NCBI GenBank assembly: GCA_029851965.1
Contig: JARKUW010000257.1
Location: 1 to 33,119 of the forward strand
From: Bacteroidota bacterium
Lineage (GTDB): Bacteria > Bacteroidota > Bacteroidia > Sphingobacteriales > Sphingobacteriaceae
DNA length: 33,119 nt
Direction: 5' to 3'
Of this stretch, positions 8,848 through 16,568 are shown piece after piece (the stretch's first letter is position 1; every line of letters begins with the position of its first letter). Both the position numbers and the translations under genes were made by a program. The notes beneath the pieces are model-generated. The model did not search any database, was not told the DNA's origin, and saw only the letters and a program-made list of their open reading frames with translations.

Positions 8848-10674
8848 TTATTCCTGCTCTGCCTCGAGGCTCAGGCCAATCTGCTTCAGCAATATGGCTG
8901 CATTGAATGTTTTGCAGGCACCATGTTTAAGCTTATAATCGAAGTTCATCTCCCCTGCCGTAATCTGGATATCGAAATGATAGTTCCGCACTTGTGCAGG
9001 GTAATGTTCTGCCATTTCTGAAAGCTGCAGATCATGCGTTGCAAACAACGATGGTACCTGTTGGCTGATCAGTTTCTGTACGAAAACTTTCGAGCCGGAA
9101 TACTTGTCCTTGCTGTTCGTGCCACGCAGCATCTCGTCGATCAGGACAAATGAATTTGGTATCCTTGTGATGGCATCCAGGATCATCTTCAACCGGTTTA
9201 ACTCCGCCTTAAAAGTAGATGTCTGGTCGTTCAAAGAATCTTTAATCCGCATGTAGGTCACTACCGAGAATATAGAAAGATGAAGCTGGCTGGCACAGAC
9301 CACCGCACCGGCATACGCGAGTACCATGTTGATGCCGGCTGTACGCAGGAAGGTACTTTTACCGGCCATGTTGGAGCCTGTGACAATATCAACAGTCGGA
9401 TGGGACAGCAACATGTAGTCGTTGTAAATCCGTTTCTGCTCCGGAATAAGCGGATGTCCCAGCCCTGCTGCATGAAATTTAAATTCCGCTGAAAGTACCG
9501 GCACGGACCATTCCGGCTCGTTGTGCTGCAAGGTAGCCAGGGAGATCAGCGCCTCGAACTGGCTGATGCGGTACAAACCCTGCAGCAGATCGCCGGAAGC
9601 TTCCTTATACCACTTGTCCAGCCTGAGTGCACACCTGAAATCCCAGAGGAGGAAGATGTTCAGTATAGAACCCAGCAGCATGTTCAGGCGCGCATCAAAC
9701 GACTGGATGATGCCCGACAATTGTTTAATCTGGGCACTTACCCTGGAGTCCTCCCGCTGATCTTTAAAAAAGCCTAAGATATAGGCGCTCTTCCATGTGA
9801 TGCTTTCCGTCCATTGTATGGCATTGGAAAAGGAATTCAGGAACTTGGCGCTGCCGCTGAAGCCTTCGTGAACAAGGTTGATCTGCTTCAGGTGGAAGAA
9901 AGTGTAAGCGATATTAAACAGTGCCAGGAGTACAAAGATGTTCCAGACGCTGCCGCCGTAGAATATTCCGGCGAGCAAAGCGATCAGCATGATGAAGGGA
10001 ACAATCCGGGTATAGGTTCTTAGAAAACCTTTGTGTGTAAAACCGAGTTCCACAGGCAATTCCGTCGCAATTTTCTGCTGGAGTGATCTCAGCTGGTTCT
10101 TATCGTGTCCGTGAAGTTCGGCACGGAAGAGAAAGGTCTTATCGATGTGCGTGGACAACTCAGCAATGGCCTCCTGCCGGGCTTCAATGGTTTCAATGGC
10201 AACGGGGGCGCTTAGGTCTGAGGCCAGAAGGTCCATTCCCTCCGCCGTGTTACAGCGGTTCAGGACAGCATACAATGATCCCGGACCAAAGATATCCAGA
10301 TCGGCCGTATATGGATGCTGATCATCTTCATATTGCTCGCCATCGCCATAACCATTATTGCGGTTTGTAAAGACATTGATCTCGTTCTGGAATATCCAGT
10401 AGAGCTGTTCATTGTAGCTCAGCTGTTCCTGTACCGCAGCCTGTTTTTTCACCAGGGCCATAAAGGCGAACACCGGCAGCACAAGCAGCACATCAAAGGC
10501 GATGTTAAATCCAAAGTAGATAATCAGCCCGACCACCAGGATCTCAAACAGGAAGAGTCCAAGCCTGGACAGGGATATTTGGTTCAGACTTGTCTTCAAG
10601 CCCTTGATGATTGATTGCTGCGTTTCCGCCTTTTTTCGATAGTCCGATAGAATACTATCTTTACTTTTTACCAT
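8848..10674 (-). CDS. Membrane-anchored MutS-like ATPase
   Basis: A MutS-family ATPase lacking the mismatch-recognition domain. The C-terminal domain V has Walker A GSNMAGKST (433-441), Walker B FVLIDE (509-514) followed by MLRGTNSKDKYSGSKV, and the switch histidine segment SLFATHDLQL. About 280-400 resembles the MutS core/lever helices. Unlike true MutS, residues 37-78 hold two probable transmembrane helices (LFEILVVGLIIYFGF and VLLVLPVFAFMALV), and 224-262 two more (FIMLIALLAGIFY and WNIFVLLALFNIAYTFF). The predicted topology puts the ATPase in the cytosol. At 608 residues it is shorter than MutS (about 850) or MutS2 (about 780), and I see no Smr domain. The cellular function of this Bacteroidota family is not known to me. 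It is divergent from rlmH, sharing a 10-base inverted repeat around its start codon. Confidence 0.88.
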   Translation of the reverse strand: MVKSKDSILSDYRKKAETQQSIIKGLKTSLNQISLSRLGLFLFEILVVGLIIYFGFNIAFDVLLVLPVFAFMALVKKQAAVQEQLSYNEQLYWIFQNEINVFTNRNNGYGDGEQYEDDQHPYTADLDIFGPGSLYAVLNRCNTAEGMDLLASDLSAPVAIETIEARQEAIAELSTHIDKTFLFRAELHGHDKNQLRSLQQKIATELPVELGFTHKGFLRTYTRIVPFIMLIALLAGIFYGGSVWNIFVLLALFNIAYTFFHLKQINLVHEGFSGSAKFLNSFSNAIQWTESITWKSAYILGFFKDQREDSRVSAQIKQLSGIIQSFDARLNMLLGSILNIFLLWDFRCALRLDKWYKEASGDLLQGLYRISQFEALISLATLQHNEPEWSVPVLSAEFKFHAAGLGHPLIPEQKRIYNDYMLLSHPTVDIVTGSNMAGKSTFLRTAGINMVLAYAGAVVCASQLHLSIFSVVTYMRIKDSLNDQTSTFKAELNRLKMILDAITRIPNSFVLIDEMLRGTNSKDKYSGSKVFVQKLISQQVPSLFATHDLQLSEMAEHYPAQVRNYHFDIQITAGEMNFDYKLKHGACKTFNAAILLKQIGLSLEAEQE

Positions 10675-10709
10675 ATCTTTGAATTGTCGCTGAAATTATA
10701 AAGATATGG
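10671..10709. promoter_or_regulatory. Divergent control region with 10-bp inverted repeat
   Basis: ccatatcttt (10671-10680) and aaagatatgg (10700-10709) are exact reverse complements 19 bases apart. The plus strand has TATCTTTG at 10674-10681, an exact TAnnTTTG Bacteroidota -7 box facing rlmH. The minus strand has TATCTTTA, one mismatch, facing the MutS-like gene. I find no convincing -33 box for either. The MutS-like ATG lies inside the left arm. Confidence 0.4.
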
Positions 10710-10801
10710 AATTAAGAAACCATCATCAGCGTGCTGCTTTTAAAAAGCAAAGAATACAGGCTAATGATCGTTTGACGGGCCGCTTAAAAGAATACATACT
10801 G

Positions 10802-11275
10802 ATGAAGATAACGTTGCTGGTGGTTGGAAAAACAGAAGACAAGTACCTGATTGAGGGGATAGAGAAATACCGGAATCGGCTAAAACACTATATTGGCTTC
10901 ACCCTGGTCGTGATACCGGAGCTGAAGAACACCAAGAATCTGACGGAAGCCCAGCAGAAGGCCAAAGAGGCGGAGAGCATTTTGAAGCAGGTCAGCAACA
11001 CGGACGTTGTCGTTTTAATGGATGAAAGAGGGAAGAAATACACCTCGGTTTCTTTTTCAAATTATCTGAACAAACAAATGATCGGAAGTGTTCAACACTT
11101 AATATTCGTCATTGGCGGGCCCTATGGTTTTGATGAATCCGTTTACCAACGGGCAAACTCAACCATAAGCTTATCGGACATGACGTTCTCTCATCAGATG
11201 GTCCGGTTGTTTTTTGTTGAACAGCTGTACCGTGCATTTAGCATTCTGAAAGGAGAACCTTATCATCATGAATAA
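10802..11275 (+). CDS. rlmH: 23S rRNA (pseudouridine-1915 N3) methyltransferase RlmH
   Basis: SPOUT-class methyltransferase that uses S-adenosylmethionine to methylate pseudouridine 1915 in helix 69 of 23S rRNA on assembled ribosomes. The sequence begins MKITLLVVGKTEDKYLIEGI and includes VVLMDERGKKYTSVSF, the SAM-knot glycine loop FVIGGPYGFDESV and the C-terminal LSDMTFSHQMVRLFFVEQLY, all RlmH hallmarks. From the ATG at 10802 the protein is 157 residues, the family norm. The frame is open upstream to an ATG at 10706, but those 32 residues are basic, unlike the family, and that ATG lies in the divergent-promoter repeat, so I rejected it. It is followed after 54 bases by a small membrane protein gene on the same strand, then by a bidirectional terminator. 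Confidence 0.96.
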   Translation: MKITLLVVGKTEDKYLIEGIEKYRNRLKHYIGFTLVVIPELKNTKNLTEAQQKAKEAESILKQVSNTDVVVLMDERGKKYTSVSFSNYLNKQMIGSVQHLIFVIGGPYGFDESVYQRANSTISLSDMTFSHQMVRLFFVEQLYRAFSILKGEPYHHE

Positions 11276-11329
11276 AATAATTTGTGGAATCGGACCATTC
11301 CGGCCATCATTAGGGAAAGGAGAACAGAC

Positions 11330-11455
11330 ATGCAACTTGGAAATTTTAAGAGAAACTATCGTTACAAGAGTGATACCAGCCAGGGGAACGGCAGTTACTG
11401 GCTGGCTATAGTAATATCCATTGTAGCCTTCCTGCTTATATGGTATTTGTTTTAA
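11330..11455 (+). CDS. 41-residue single-pass membrane protein
   Basis: A short open frame of 41 codons plus stop. The N-terminal half is polar and basic (MQLGNFKRNYRYKSDTSQ) and the C-terminal half is one hydrophobic helix (YWLAIVISIVAFLLIWYLF) running to the last residue. A clear purine-rich Shine-Dalgarno, aaaggag, lies about nine bases before the ATG, unusual in this window and good support for translation. It sits between rlmH (54 bases upstream) and the bidirectional terminator at 11461-11490, so probably co-transcribed with rlmH. The predicted topology is a tail-anchored inner-membrane protein with a cytosolic basic segment. I do not recognise a named family and cannot assign a function. 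Confidence 0.65.
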   Translation: MQLGNFKRNYRYKSDTSQGNGSYWLAIVISIVAFLLIWYLF

Positions 11456-11460
11456 CAAAA

Positions 11461-11490
11461 AAAGCCGGATCATCACTGATCCGGCTTTTT
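11461..11490. terminator. Bidirectional intrinsic terminator
   Basis: A perfect 12-base stem, aaagccggatca (11461-11472) with 11477-11488, has a four-base loop and is flanked by A on the left and T on the right. It separates the plus-strand rlmH/small-protein unit from the minus-strand DUF5606 gene. Confidence 0.9.
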
Positions 11491-11503
11491 TAATTAGATG
11501 AAG

Positions 11504-12034
11504 CTATACTCCTTTTTTACTGGTCATGTTTGCTTTTTTAGCGGGCTGAGCAGTTTTACTAGGTGCTTTGGCGTTTGCTGGCTTAGCGGCCACTTTGGGC
11601 TTTTTCTCCAGTTCGGCTTTTACAGCTTCCTGATGTGCATCCAATTGAGGTGCTTCTTCCGTAAAAAGTGGCAGATCTTTCAAAAGGTGGTACCAGGTAA
11701 GGATTTTCTTCATATCAGACACATATACCTTTTCCTCATCGTGACCAGCGGCAACATCCTTAAAGAATGTTTTCAATTCCGATGCATCCGCTTTAGGATC
11801 CGGCACAGATGTGCTTGCAGCGATGTTCGCAAGTACGTCAACGAGCTTTAGATCTTCATCCTCACCATATACAGTGATGTCTTCCAATGAAGCCAGTTTG
11901 GTATTTGAAATGTTCGCTATAATTTTTGTCTTTTGTGCATCAAGGCTTTCTAAAACATAACCTGCTTTATTCTGACCTACAAGTTTAAATAAACCTGGTC
12001 TGCCTGAGACTGCTACAATTCCTCTTAAATTCAT
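11504..12034 (-). CDS. DUF5606 domain protein with basic tail
   Basis: A Bacteroidota-specific protein of unknown function. The N-terminal part (MNLRGIVAVSGRPGLFKLVG, then VLESLDAQKT and LASLEDITVY) resembles the DUF5606 domain, which starts with a small beta-rich segment. A helical part (about 75-125) includes LKTFFKDVAAGHDEEKVYVS and DMKKILTWYHLL. The last 40 or so residues are a low-complexity Ala/Lys/Pro tail (AAKPANAKAPSKTAQPAKKA), strongly basic and likely disordered, similar in composition to histone H1-like tails. The protein is 176 residues and has no signal peptide, so it is cytosolic. It lies 25 bases downstream of the cyclophilin gene on the same strand, probably one operon. Confidence 0.85.
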   Translation of the reverse strand: MNLRGIVAVSGRPGLFKLVGQNKAGYVLESLDAQKTKIIANISNTKLASLEDITVYGEDEDLKLVDVLANIAASTSVPDPKADASELKTFFKDVAAGHDEEKVYVSDMKKILTWYHLLKDLPLFTEEAPQLDAHQEAVKAELEKKPKVAAKPANAKAPSKTAQPAKKANMTSKKGV

Positions 12035-12059
12035 ATATTTTTCGTTTGAAAGGATAGAA

Positions 12060-12521
12060 TTAATCTTCTATAACCTCTATTCCTAAAATCTTATCGCCTA
12101 CTTTAATGCTGTCAACAACATCAACGTTTTCGATCACTTTTCCGAAACAAGTATGGTTCCGGTCCAGGTGTGCAGTATTCGTACGGCTGTGACACACGAA
12201 GAACTGTGAACCACCTGTATTTCTTCCTGCATGTGCCATGGACAATACACCACGATCATGGTACTGGTTCTCACCGGTTAACTCACAATCGATTTTGTAT
12301 CCCGGGCCACCAGTACCAGCCAAATGTGCTGTTGAGGCATCTTTGGAATTCGGGCAACCACCTTGAATAACGAAATCAGGAATCACACGGTGAAATGTTA
12401 CACCATCATAGAATCCTTCATTGGCTAGTTTCTTAAAATTAGCAACTGTATTTGGTGCATCTTTGTCATAGAATTGGACGGTCATGTCACCTTTTTCTGT
12501 CTTTATTATTGCTTTGCTCAT
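12060..12521 (-). CDS. Cyclophilin-type peptidyl-prolyl cis-trans isomerase
   Basis: Catalyses proline cis-trans isomerisation. Family motifs are [19 protein letters not shown] at the N-terminus, the active-site arginine in [31 protein letters not shown], and [20 protein letters not shown]. With the ATG at 12521 it is 153 residues, typical for a single-domain cytosolic cyclophilin, and lacks a signal peptide. The frame extends to a TTG at 12557, but that would add 12 non-conserved residues and overlap the predicted -7 box (12540-12547), so the internal ATG is preferred. The DUF5606 gene follows after 25 bases. Confidence 0.95.
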   Translation of the reverse strand: MSKAIIKTEKGDMTVQFYDKDAPNTVANFKKLANEGFYDGVTFHRVIPDFVIQGGCPNSKDASTAHLAGTGGPGYKIDCELTGENQYHDRGVLSMAHAGRNTGGSQFFVCHSRTNTAHLDRNHTCFGKVIENVDVVDSIKVGDKILGIEVIED

Positions 12522-12539
12522 ATTCGTAGGTTTAAAAGT

Positions 12540-12570
12540 CAAATTTAGTAAAATCAAATGACTAGATAAA
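12540..12570 (-). promoter_or_regulatory. Bacteroidota-type promoter for the cyclophilin-DUF5606 unit
   Basis: On the minus strand TTTA (12570-12567) is followed after 19 bases by TAAATTTG (12547-12540), an exact TAnnTTTG -7 box with a three-of-four -33 box. Transcription would start near 12533, about 12 bases before the cyclophilin ATG. Confidence 0.5.
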
Positions 12571-12572
12571 CT

Positions 12573-12592
12573 AATGCTGTAAAAACAGCATT
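12573..12592 (-). terminator. Hairpin after the porin gene, weak terminator
   Basis: aatgctgt (12573-12580) pairs perfectly with acagcatt (12585-12592) around a four-A loop, 25 bases past the porin stop. There is no T tract after it on the minus strand, so it may only be a 3'-end stabiliser. Confidence 0.4.
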
Positions 12593-12617
12593 ACGGAAGC
12601 AAATAAACACACTCAAA

Positions 12618-14609
12618 TTAGTCGTAGAAGTTCCAGCGTACACCGAACTTTAACATCGCATCGGGCATTGGATACCTGTTTACGGTGTAAAACCCTTTAG
12701 ACATGAGGCCCTGATTGGCGTATTCATACTTCACAAAAATGTTTGCTTTCCTCAGGCTTGCACGCAGCCAGACGTCTACGACAGGCTCAGATTTTAACTC
12801 ATTGGCACTACCCAGATAGAACTGACCGGCCGCCGGTGAATAAGAATAGGACTGGTAAGGTGTGTTGTACCGTACATCGAAGCCAATGTTTGTGCGCAGC
12901 ACTTTAAAGAAGGTCTGGTCGAAGTAGAAGCTGTTGAAGGTGTAGACCTCAGGTGTACGCAGGTAATCCGGTTTATCGGTCTTCTGGTAAACCACATAAC
13001 TTTCCAGGTTGAACTTCCCCGCACGCATCCGCTTACCGGCAGAGATCTTCAGCAGGTTTATACTTCCGGGAAGCTGCATGGGCACAATTCCACTTCCCTC
13101 ACCTTCGCCACTTTGCGCAAAGTACAGGTAATCGTTGACGAGGAAATACTCTGCGCCGACATCGAACTTCGCGCGATCGTTGATGTACTTGAAAGATAAG
13201 TTGACCGTCTTGGTGCGGTCAAAATCATTCACCCAGCTGTAGTGGTTACCGAAATAGCGGTTGTATACTTCTTCCGGACTTTTGTTCTGCATGTATGCGC
13301 CGAGCACGATACGTCCGATCGCGTTGCTCAACAGGAGGTTGCTCTTTGCCTCATACAGGAAATCGCCCATCTGTCTGCCCTGAAAGATCTGTTGTGCATC
13401 CACGGTCAGATCTATCCGGTTACTAAAGCGGTAGCCCAGCCCCCCCAGTAAGGTTGTGTTCTGGAAGCTGTTGGTATACGCATAGTAATTCGTAAGATCC
13501 TGATACCGGGAGTACTGCCCATATTGGTAGAAGTCGTGCCGGATACCCAAATCTACCTTAAGCTCATTCTTGATTACGGAGCTGCTTTTCCCGCGGAGGA
13601 AGAAGCTGTAGATAAATTCATTTTGCACATGCCTTACGGAGGTAGAGTCATTGGTGTAAACGGAGTCGATAATTCCCCGGGGCAGCACCGTCTGGTCGTC
13701 GAGCTGATCCTTGATAAAGTTGTACGAGTCTTTGTCGTACTTAAATGTATAAGCCAGTTTGTTGGTTGGCAGTACCTTTTGTGAGACCTCCTGTGCAAGG
13801 GTATCTATTCTGCCGACAAAATAGGTCTGCTTAATCATAATGGAATTTCGCTTCGACAGCTGCCTGGCATTGGTCAGGTTTACATTCTCCGATGCGCGTC
13901 CGAAATTGCTGCCTGTTGTAAACAGGCTATCATTCTGCACCCCGCCGTTCTCCTGGGCCTTCAGGGTATTGAATACCCCTGTGGCCATCAGATTGTACCG
14001 CTTGCCCGGTGATTGATACCAGGTAAAAAAAGTTCCGTTCAGGTGATCACCCCTCTGCCTCGGGTAGGAACCGTCGGCACCAATTCTATTGTAATTTGCA
14101 CCGAAGTTCCAGTTCGGCTTAATGTTTTGAGAATGCGTTACCTGGAGGATCTGCTCGCCCCCACTTACGTAATACAAGCTGCTGAAGGGCGTACGTGCCT
14201 GATAAAAGATGATGTCTTCCGGCGTCATCCGGTAGAATTCGAGTGCATGAAATCCGGCATCAAAGCCAATTGTTTTCCGTGGCTCAAACAACATATCCTT
14301 AGCAGGAAGTCCGAGGTTACCATTGTTGATGGTCGGCCTTCGGGGCTGTGCAAGAACGCTATAGTTTTGAATCCCGCGTAAACTGGTATCCAGTGGCAGA
14401 GTTTGGATGCTGTCCTTTGTCAACTGCAGTGTGGTAAAACGCACATATCTGGAGGTGAAGACAACGGAGTCCGGCGACTCATCGAGCTTTTTACGCAACG
14501 AGTCCAGCTCCTTATTGTCGGCAACCGATGTTCTCAGATCCTGTGCGGAAGTGACCCCCGCCTGGATAAGGCACAAAGTAAAGACAAAGAAGACAAGGGT
14601 CCTTAACAT
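12618..14609 (-). CDS. Putative porin, outer-membrane beta-barrel (Porin_10-like)
   Basis: A predicted outer-membrane barrel of 663 residues with a signal peptide at 1-22 (LVFFVFTLCLIQAGVTSAQ). The N-terminal 100 residues are a periplasmic linker rich in Ser, Asp and Lys. After that the sequence alternates aromatic and polar residues in strand-like runs (NWNFGANYNRIGADG, YNLMATGVFNTLKA, KLAYTFKYDKDSYNF). It ends in LKFGVRWNFYD, a barrel-type terminal strand close to the aromatic C-terminus recognised by the Bam machinery. The wording YRMTPEDIIFYQARTPFSSLYYVSGGEQ is what I associate with the Bacteroidota putative porin family. Its ATG overlaps the pnp stop by one base (TAATG), so the two are translationally coupled. 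The transported solute is unknown. Confidence 0.85.
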   Translation of the reverse strand: MLRTLVFFVFTLCLIQAGVTSAQDLRTSVADNKELDSLRKKLDESPDSVVFTSRYVRFTTLQLTKDSIQTLPLDTSLRGIQNYSVLAQPRRPTINNGNLGLPAKDMLFEPRKTIGFDAGFHALEFYRMTPEDIIFYQARTPFSSLYYVSGGEQILQVTHSQNIKPNWNFGANYNRIGADGSYPRQRGDHLNGTFFTWYQSPGKRYNLMATGVFNTLKAQENGGVQNDSLFTTGSNFGRASENVNLTNARQLSKRNSIMIKQTYFVGRIDTLAQEVSQKVLPTNKLAYTFKYDKDSYNFIKDQLDDQTVLPRGIIDSVYTNDSTSVRHVQNEFIYSFFLRGKSSSVIKNELKVDLGIRHDFYQYGQYSRYQDLTNYYAYTNSFQNTTLLGGLGYRFSNRIDLTVDAQQIFQGRQMGDFLYEAKSNLLLSNAIGRIVLGAYMQNKSPEEVYNRYFGNHYSWVNDFDRTKTVNLSFKYINDRAKFDVGAEYFLVNDYLYFAQSGEGEGSGIVPMQLPGSINLLKISAGKRMRAGKFNLESYVVYQKTDKPDYLRTPEVYTFNSFYFDQTFFKVLRTNIGFDVRYNTPYQSYSYSPAAGQFYLGSANELKSEPVVDVWLRASLRKANIFVKYEYANQGLMSKGFYTVNRYPMPDAMLKFGVRWNFYD

Positions 14610-15424
14610 TATAGGAAAGAGATTAGCTGGCTTAGAATGCTGGTCATTTTCGGCTCTGCCTCGCGGGCAGTTTCGAGGATTTCTTCCAGGTTGAAGGGCT
14701 GAAGGTCTTCGGGAAAACCCTCATCCGTTAACACGGAAATGGCAAAAACCGGAATACGCATGTGGTTTGCCACAATGACTTCCGGAACGGTGCTCATGCC
14801 TACCGCATCGCCGCCAATGATCCGCAGGTATCTGTATTCTGCCCTGGTCTCCAGGTTTGGCCCCGTTACAGCTACATACACGCCCTGATGGCAGGTAATG
14901 CCATCCTTCTGTGCAATAGATAAGGCCTGTTCGATGAGTGCTTTGCTATAGGGGGCGCTCATATCCGGGAAACGGGGTCCCATATCCGAGTCGTTCCTGC
15001 CGCGCAGCGGGCTTTCAGGCAATAAGTTGATGTGATCGCTGATGATCATCAGGTCACCTTTCTTGAATGCTGGATTCAACGATCCGGCGGCATTGGACAC
15101 GAACAGCCACTGTATGCCAAGCGCTTTCATCACGCGCATGGGGAAAGTGATCTGCTGCATCGTATAGCCCTCGTAGTAGTGTAAGCGTCCTTGCATGGCC
15201 ACTACCCGCTTGCCATTCAGGGTCCCGAAAATCAACTTGCCAGAATGGAATTCGAGGGTTGAGATCGGAAAGTTGGGAATGTTTGAATACATCAGGCTAT
15301 ATTCTACCTGTATGTCTGCAACGAGCCCACCCAGGCCGGTACCTAGAACGATACCGAGTTCGGGTTCAAAACTGTTGGTCTTCTGCTTAATATATTGTAC
15401 GGTTTCGTGTACGGCTTGAAACAT
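14609..15424 (-). CDS. Purine nucleoside phosphorylase, trimeric type
   Basis: Cytosolic salvage enzyme converting a purine (deoxy)nucleoside plus phosphate to free base and (deoxy)ribose-1-phosphate. Motifs in order: phosphate loop LGTGLGGL (27-34), STLEFHSGKL, MQGRLHYYEGY with the phosphate-site His82, SNAAGSLNPAFKKGDLMI, the base-site Glu192 in GPNLETRAEY, and VGMSTVPEVIVANH (208-221). Residue 234 is Asp in the segment SVLTDEGFPED. Numbering runs in step with human PNP (E201 and M219 correspond to 192 and 210), so this replaces the purine-contacting Asn243 of the human enzyme. The length of 271 residues is normal. The start overlaps the lpxK end by 38 bases and the stop overlaps the porin ATG by one base. 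The only Met before the conserved region is M1, so the overlap is real. Confidence 0.93.
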   Translation of the reverse strand: MFQAVHETVQYIKQKTNSFEPELGIVLGTGLGGLVADIQVEYSLMYSNIPNFPISTLEFHSGKLIFGTLNGKRVVAMQGRLHYYEGYTMQQITFPMRVMKALGIQWLFVSNAAGSLNPAFKKGDLMIISDHINLLPESPLRGRNDSDMGPRFPDMSAPYSKALIEQALSIAQKDGITCHQGVYVAVTGPNLETRAEYRYLRIIGGDAVGMSTVPEVIVANHMRIPVFAISVLTDEGFPEDLQPFNLEEILETAREAEPKMTSILSQLISFL

Positions 15425-16448
15425 AGTTTAAAATTTTTTCGTTGAAATGTGCCCGGTCTTCTGCATTGATTTCCACTGCAATTGGCAGATAAAATACGGG
15501 CAAATTTAGGAGTAATTCTTTGATTCTGACATCTAATAAACGCTGTGCGTCCTTTTCTGTTGTGATAATCAGCTTTTCAGTAGATGGATCATGGTTAAAG
15601 GCCTCAACCAGACTGGCGATATCCTGGGTGCTGAAACGGTGGTGATCGCCATAGCTGTGCGGAAATACCTGACTAAAGTGGTCGTTAAGGTAGTCCAGAA
15701 GCGGTTTTGTGTTGGCAATTCCGGTAAGCAGATAAACTTTAGCTTTGGCGCTGGAAACAGGGGCAGACGCCGGAAAACCGGCATATACAGGCATTAAGCC
15801 TTTGTACCGGATGGAAGAAAATCCGACAGACGCCTGCGTGAACATTTTTTGGATCTGCTTCCGCTTTGCGGAGTCCGGTGCGGCGGGCGACTTGGTGATC
15901 AGGATGGTGTCTGCCCGCTTGTAACCCCAAAAGGGCTCTCGAAGGTTTCCGGTAGGCAACAGCCATTGCAATTTGAACAGTGTGCTGTAGTCGAACAAAA
16001 GAATGCTGTAACCCGAACGGACACGCCGGTGCTGGTAGGCATCATCCAGAATGATCAGATCATGATCCTGTTCCAGCAAACGGATTCCATGAACACGGTC
16101 TTCACATACCGCAACAGTGACGCCGGGAAACTTCCGGAAGTATTGCAAAGGCTCATCTCCGATCGATGCGGCGGTTGACGACTCATCCGCCAGGTAGAAG
16201 CCTTTGGTGTCGCGGCCGTAACCACGACTTAAAATGGCGATCTGATATTCAGCAAGCAGCTCGACCAGGTATTCCGTAACCGGGGTTTTCCCGCTTCCAC
16301 CCACGGCCAGATTGCCAACGCATATCACCGGCAGGTCAAAATGAAAAGATTTGAGCAGCCCCCAGTCGAAGCACTTATTTCTTATGATGATAATGACACC
16401 ATACAAGAAAGAGAAGGGGAATAAGATTAAACGCAGGAATCTAAGCAT
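15387..16448 (-). CDS. lpxK: Tetraacyldisaccharide 4'-kinase
   Basis: Inner-membrane enzyme that phosphorylates the 4' position of the lipid A disaccharide precursor using ATP, a late step of lipid A synthesis. Residues 3-23 form the N-terminal membrane anchor (FLRLILFPFSFLYGVIIII). The P-loop GNLAVGGSGKTP is at 45-56. Further family segments are SRGYGRDTKG, GDEP, CEDRVHG and the catalytic Asp pair in LIILDDAYQHRRV (Asp135/136). LLPTGNLREP follows, with DHHRFS and TTEKDAQRL in the C-terminal half. The length of 353 residues is normal for Bacteroidota. It is the first gene of a compact operon with pnp and the porin and overlaps pnp by 38 bases. Confidence 0.96.
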   Translation of the reverse strand: MLRFLRLILFPFSFLYGVIIIIRNKCFDWGLLKSFHFDLPVICVGNLAVGGSGKTPVTEYLVELLAEYQIAILSRGYGRDTKGFYLADESSTAASIGDEPLQYFRKFPGVTVAVCEDRVHGIRLLEQDHDLIILDDAYQHRRVRSGYSILLFDYSTLFKLQWLLPTGNLREPFWGYKRADTILITKSPAAPDSAKRKQIQKMFTQASVGFSSIRYKGLMPVYAGFPASAPVSSAKAKVYLLTGIANTKPLLDYLNDHFSQVFPHSYGDHHRFSTQDIASLVEAFNHDPSTEKLIITTEKDAQRLLDVRIKELLLNLPVFYLPIAVEINAEDRAHFNEKILNYVSSRTRNRTIY

Positions 16449-16458
16449 GGCCGGGCTT

Positions 16459-16490
16459 CAAAAATAAGAAATTAAAAATGCTTTAACTAA
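16459..16490 (-). promoter_or_regulatory. Bacteroidota-type promoter for lpxK-pnp-porin
   Basis: On the minus strand TTTA (16490-16487) and TATTTTTG (16466-16459), an exact TAnnTTTG, are separated by 20 bases. The start point would fall near 16452, leaving a leader of only a few bases before the lpxK ATG at 16448. Confidence 0.42.
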
Positions 16491-16541
16491 AAACTAAAGT
16501 CACGCCTCTGCCTGCAGGACATCAGGCTGCAAAATAAAAAC

Positions 16542-16549
16542 TATCTTTG
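16542..16549 (+). promoter_or_regulatory. -7 box for pruA
   Basis: TATCTTTG matches TAnnTTTG exactly, 19 bases before the pruA ATG. No clear -33 TTTG is visible at the expected spacing. Confidence 0.42.
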
Positions 16550-16568
16550 TAAAAATAATAAGATTACT

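Noticed and set aside
10706..10801. N-terminal extension of RlmH by 32 residues
   Set aside because: Not RlmH-like, lies in the divergent promoter repeat; the ATG at 10802 gives the standard 157-residue protein.
12522..12557. Longer cyclophilin start (TTG)
   Set aside because: Overlaps the predicted promoter and adds non-conserved residues.
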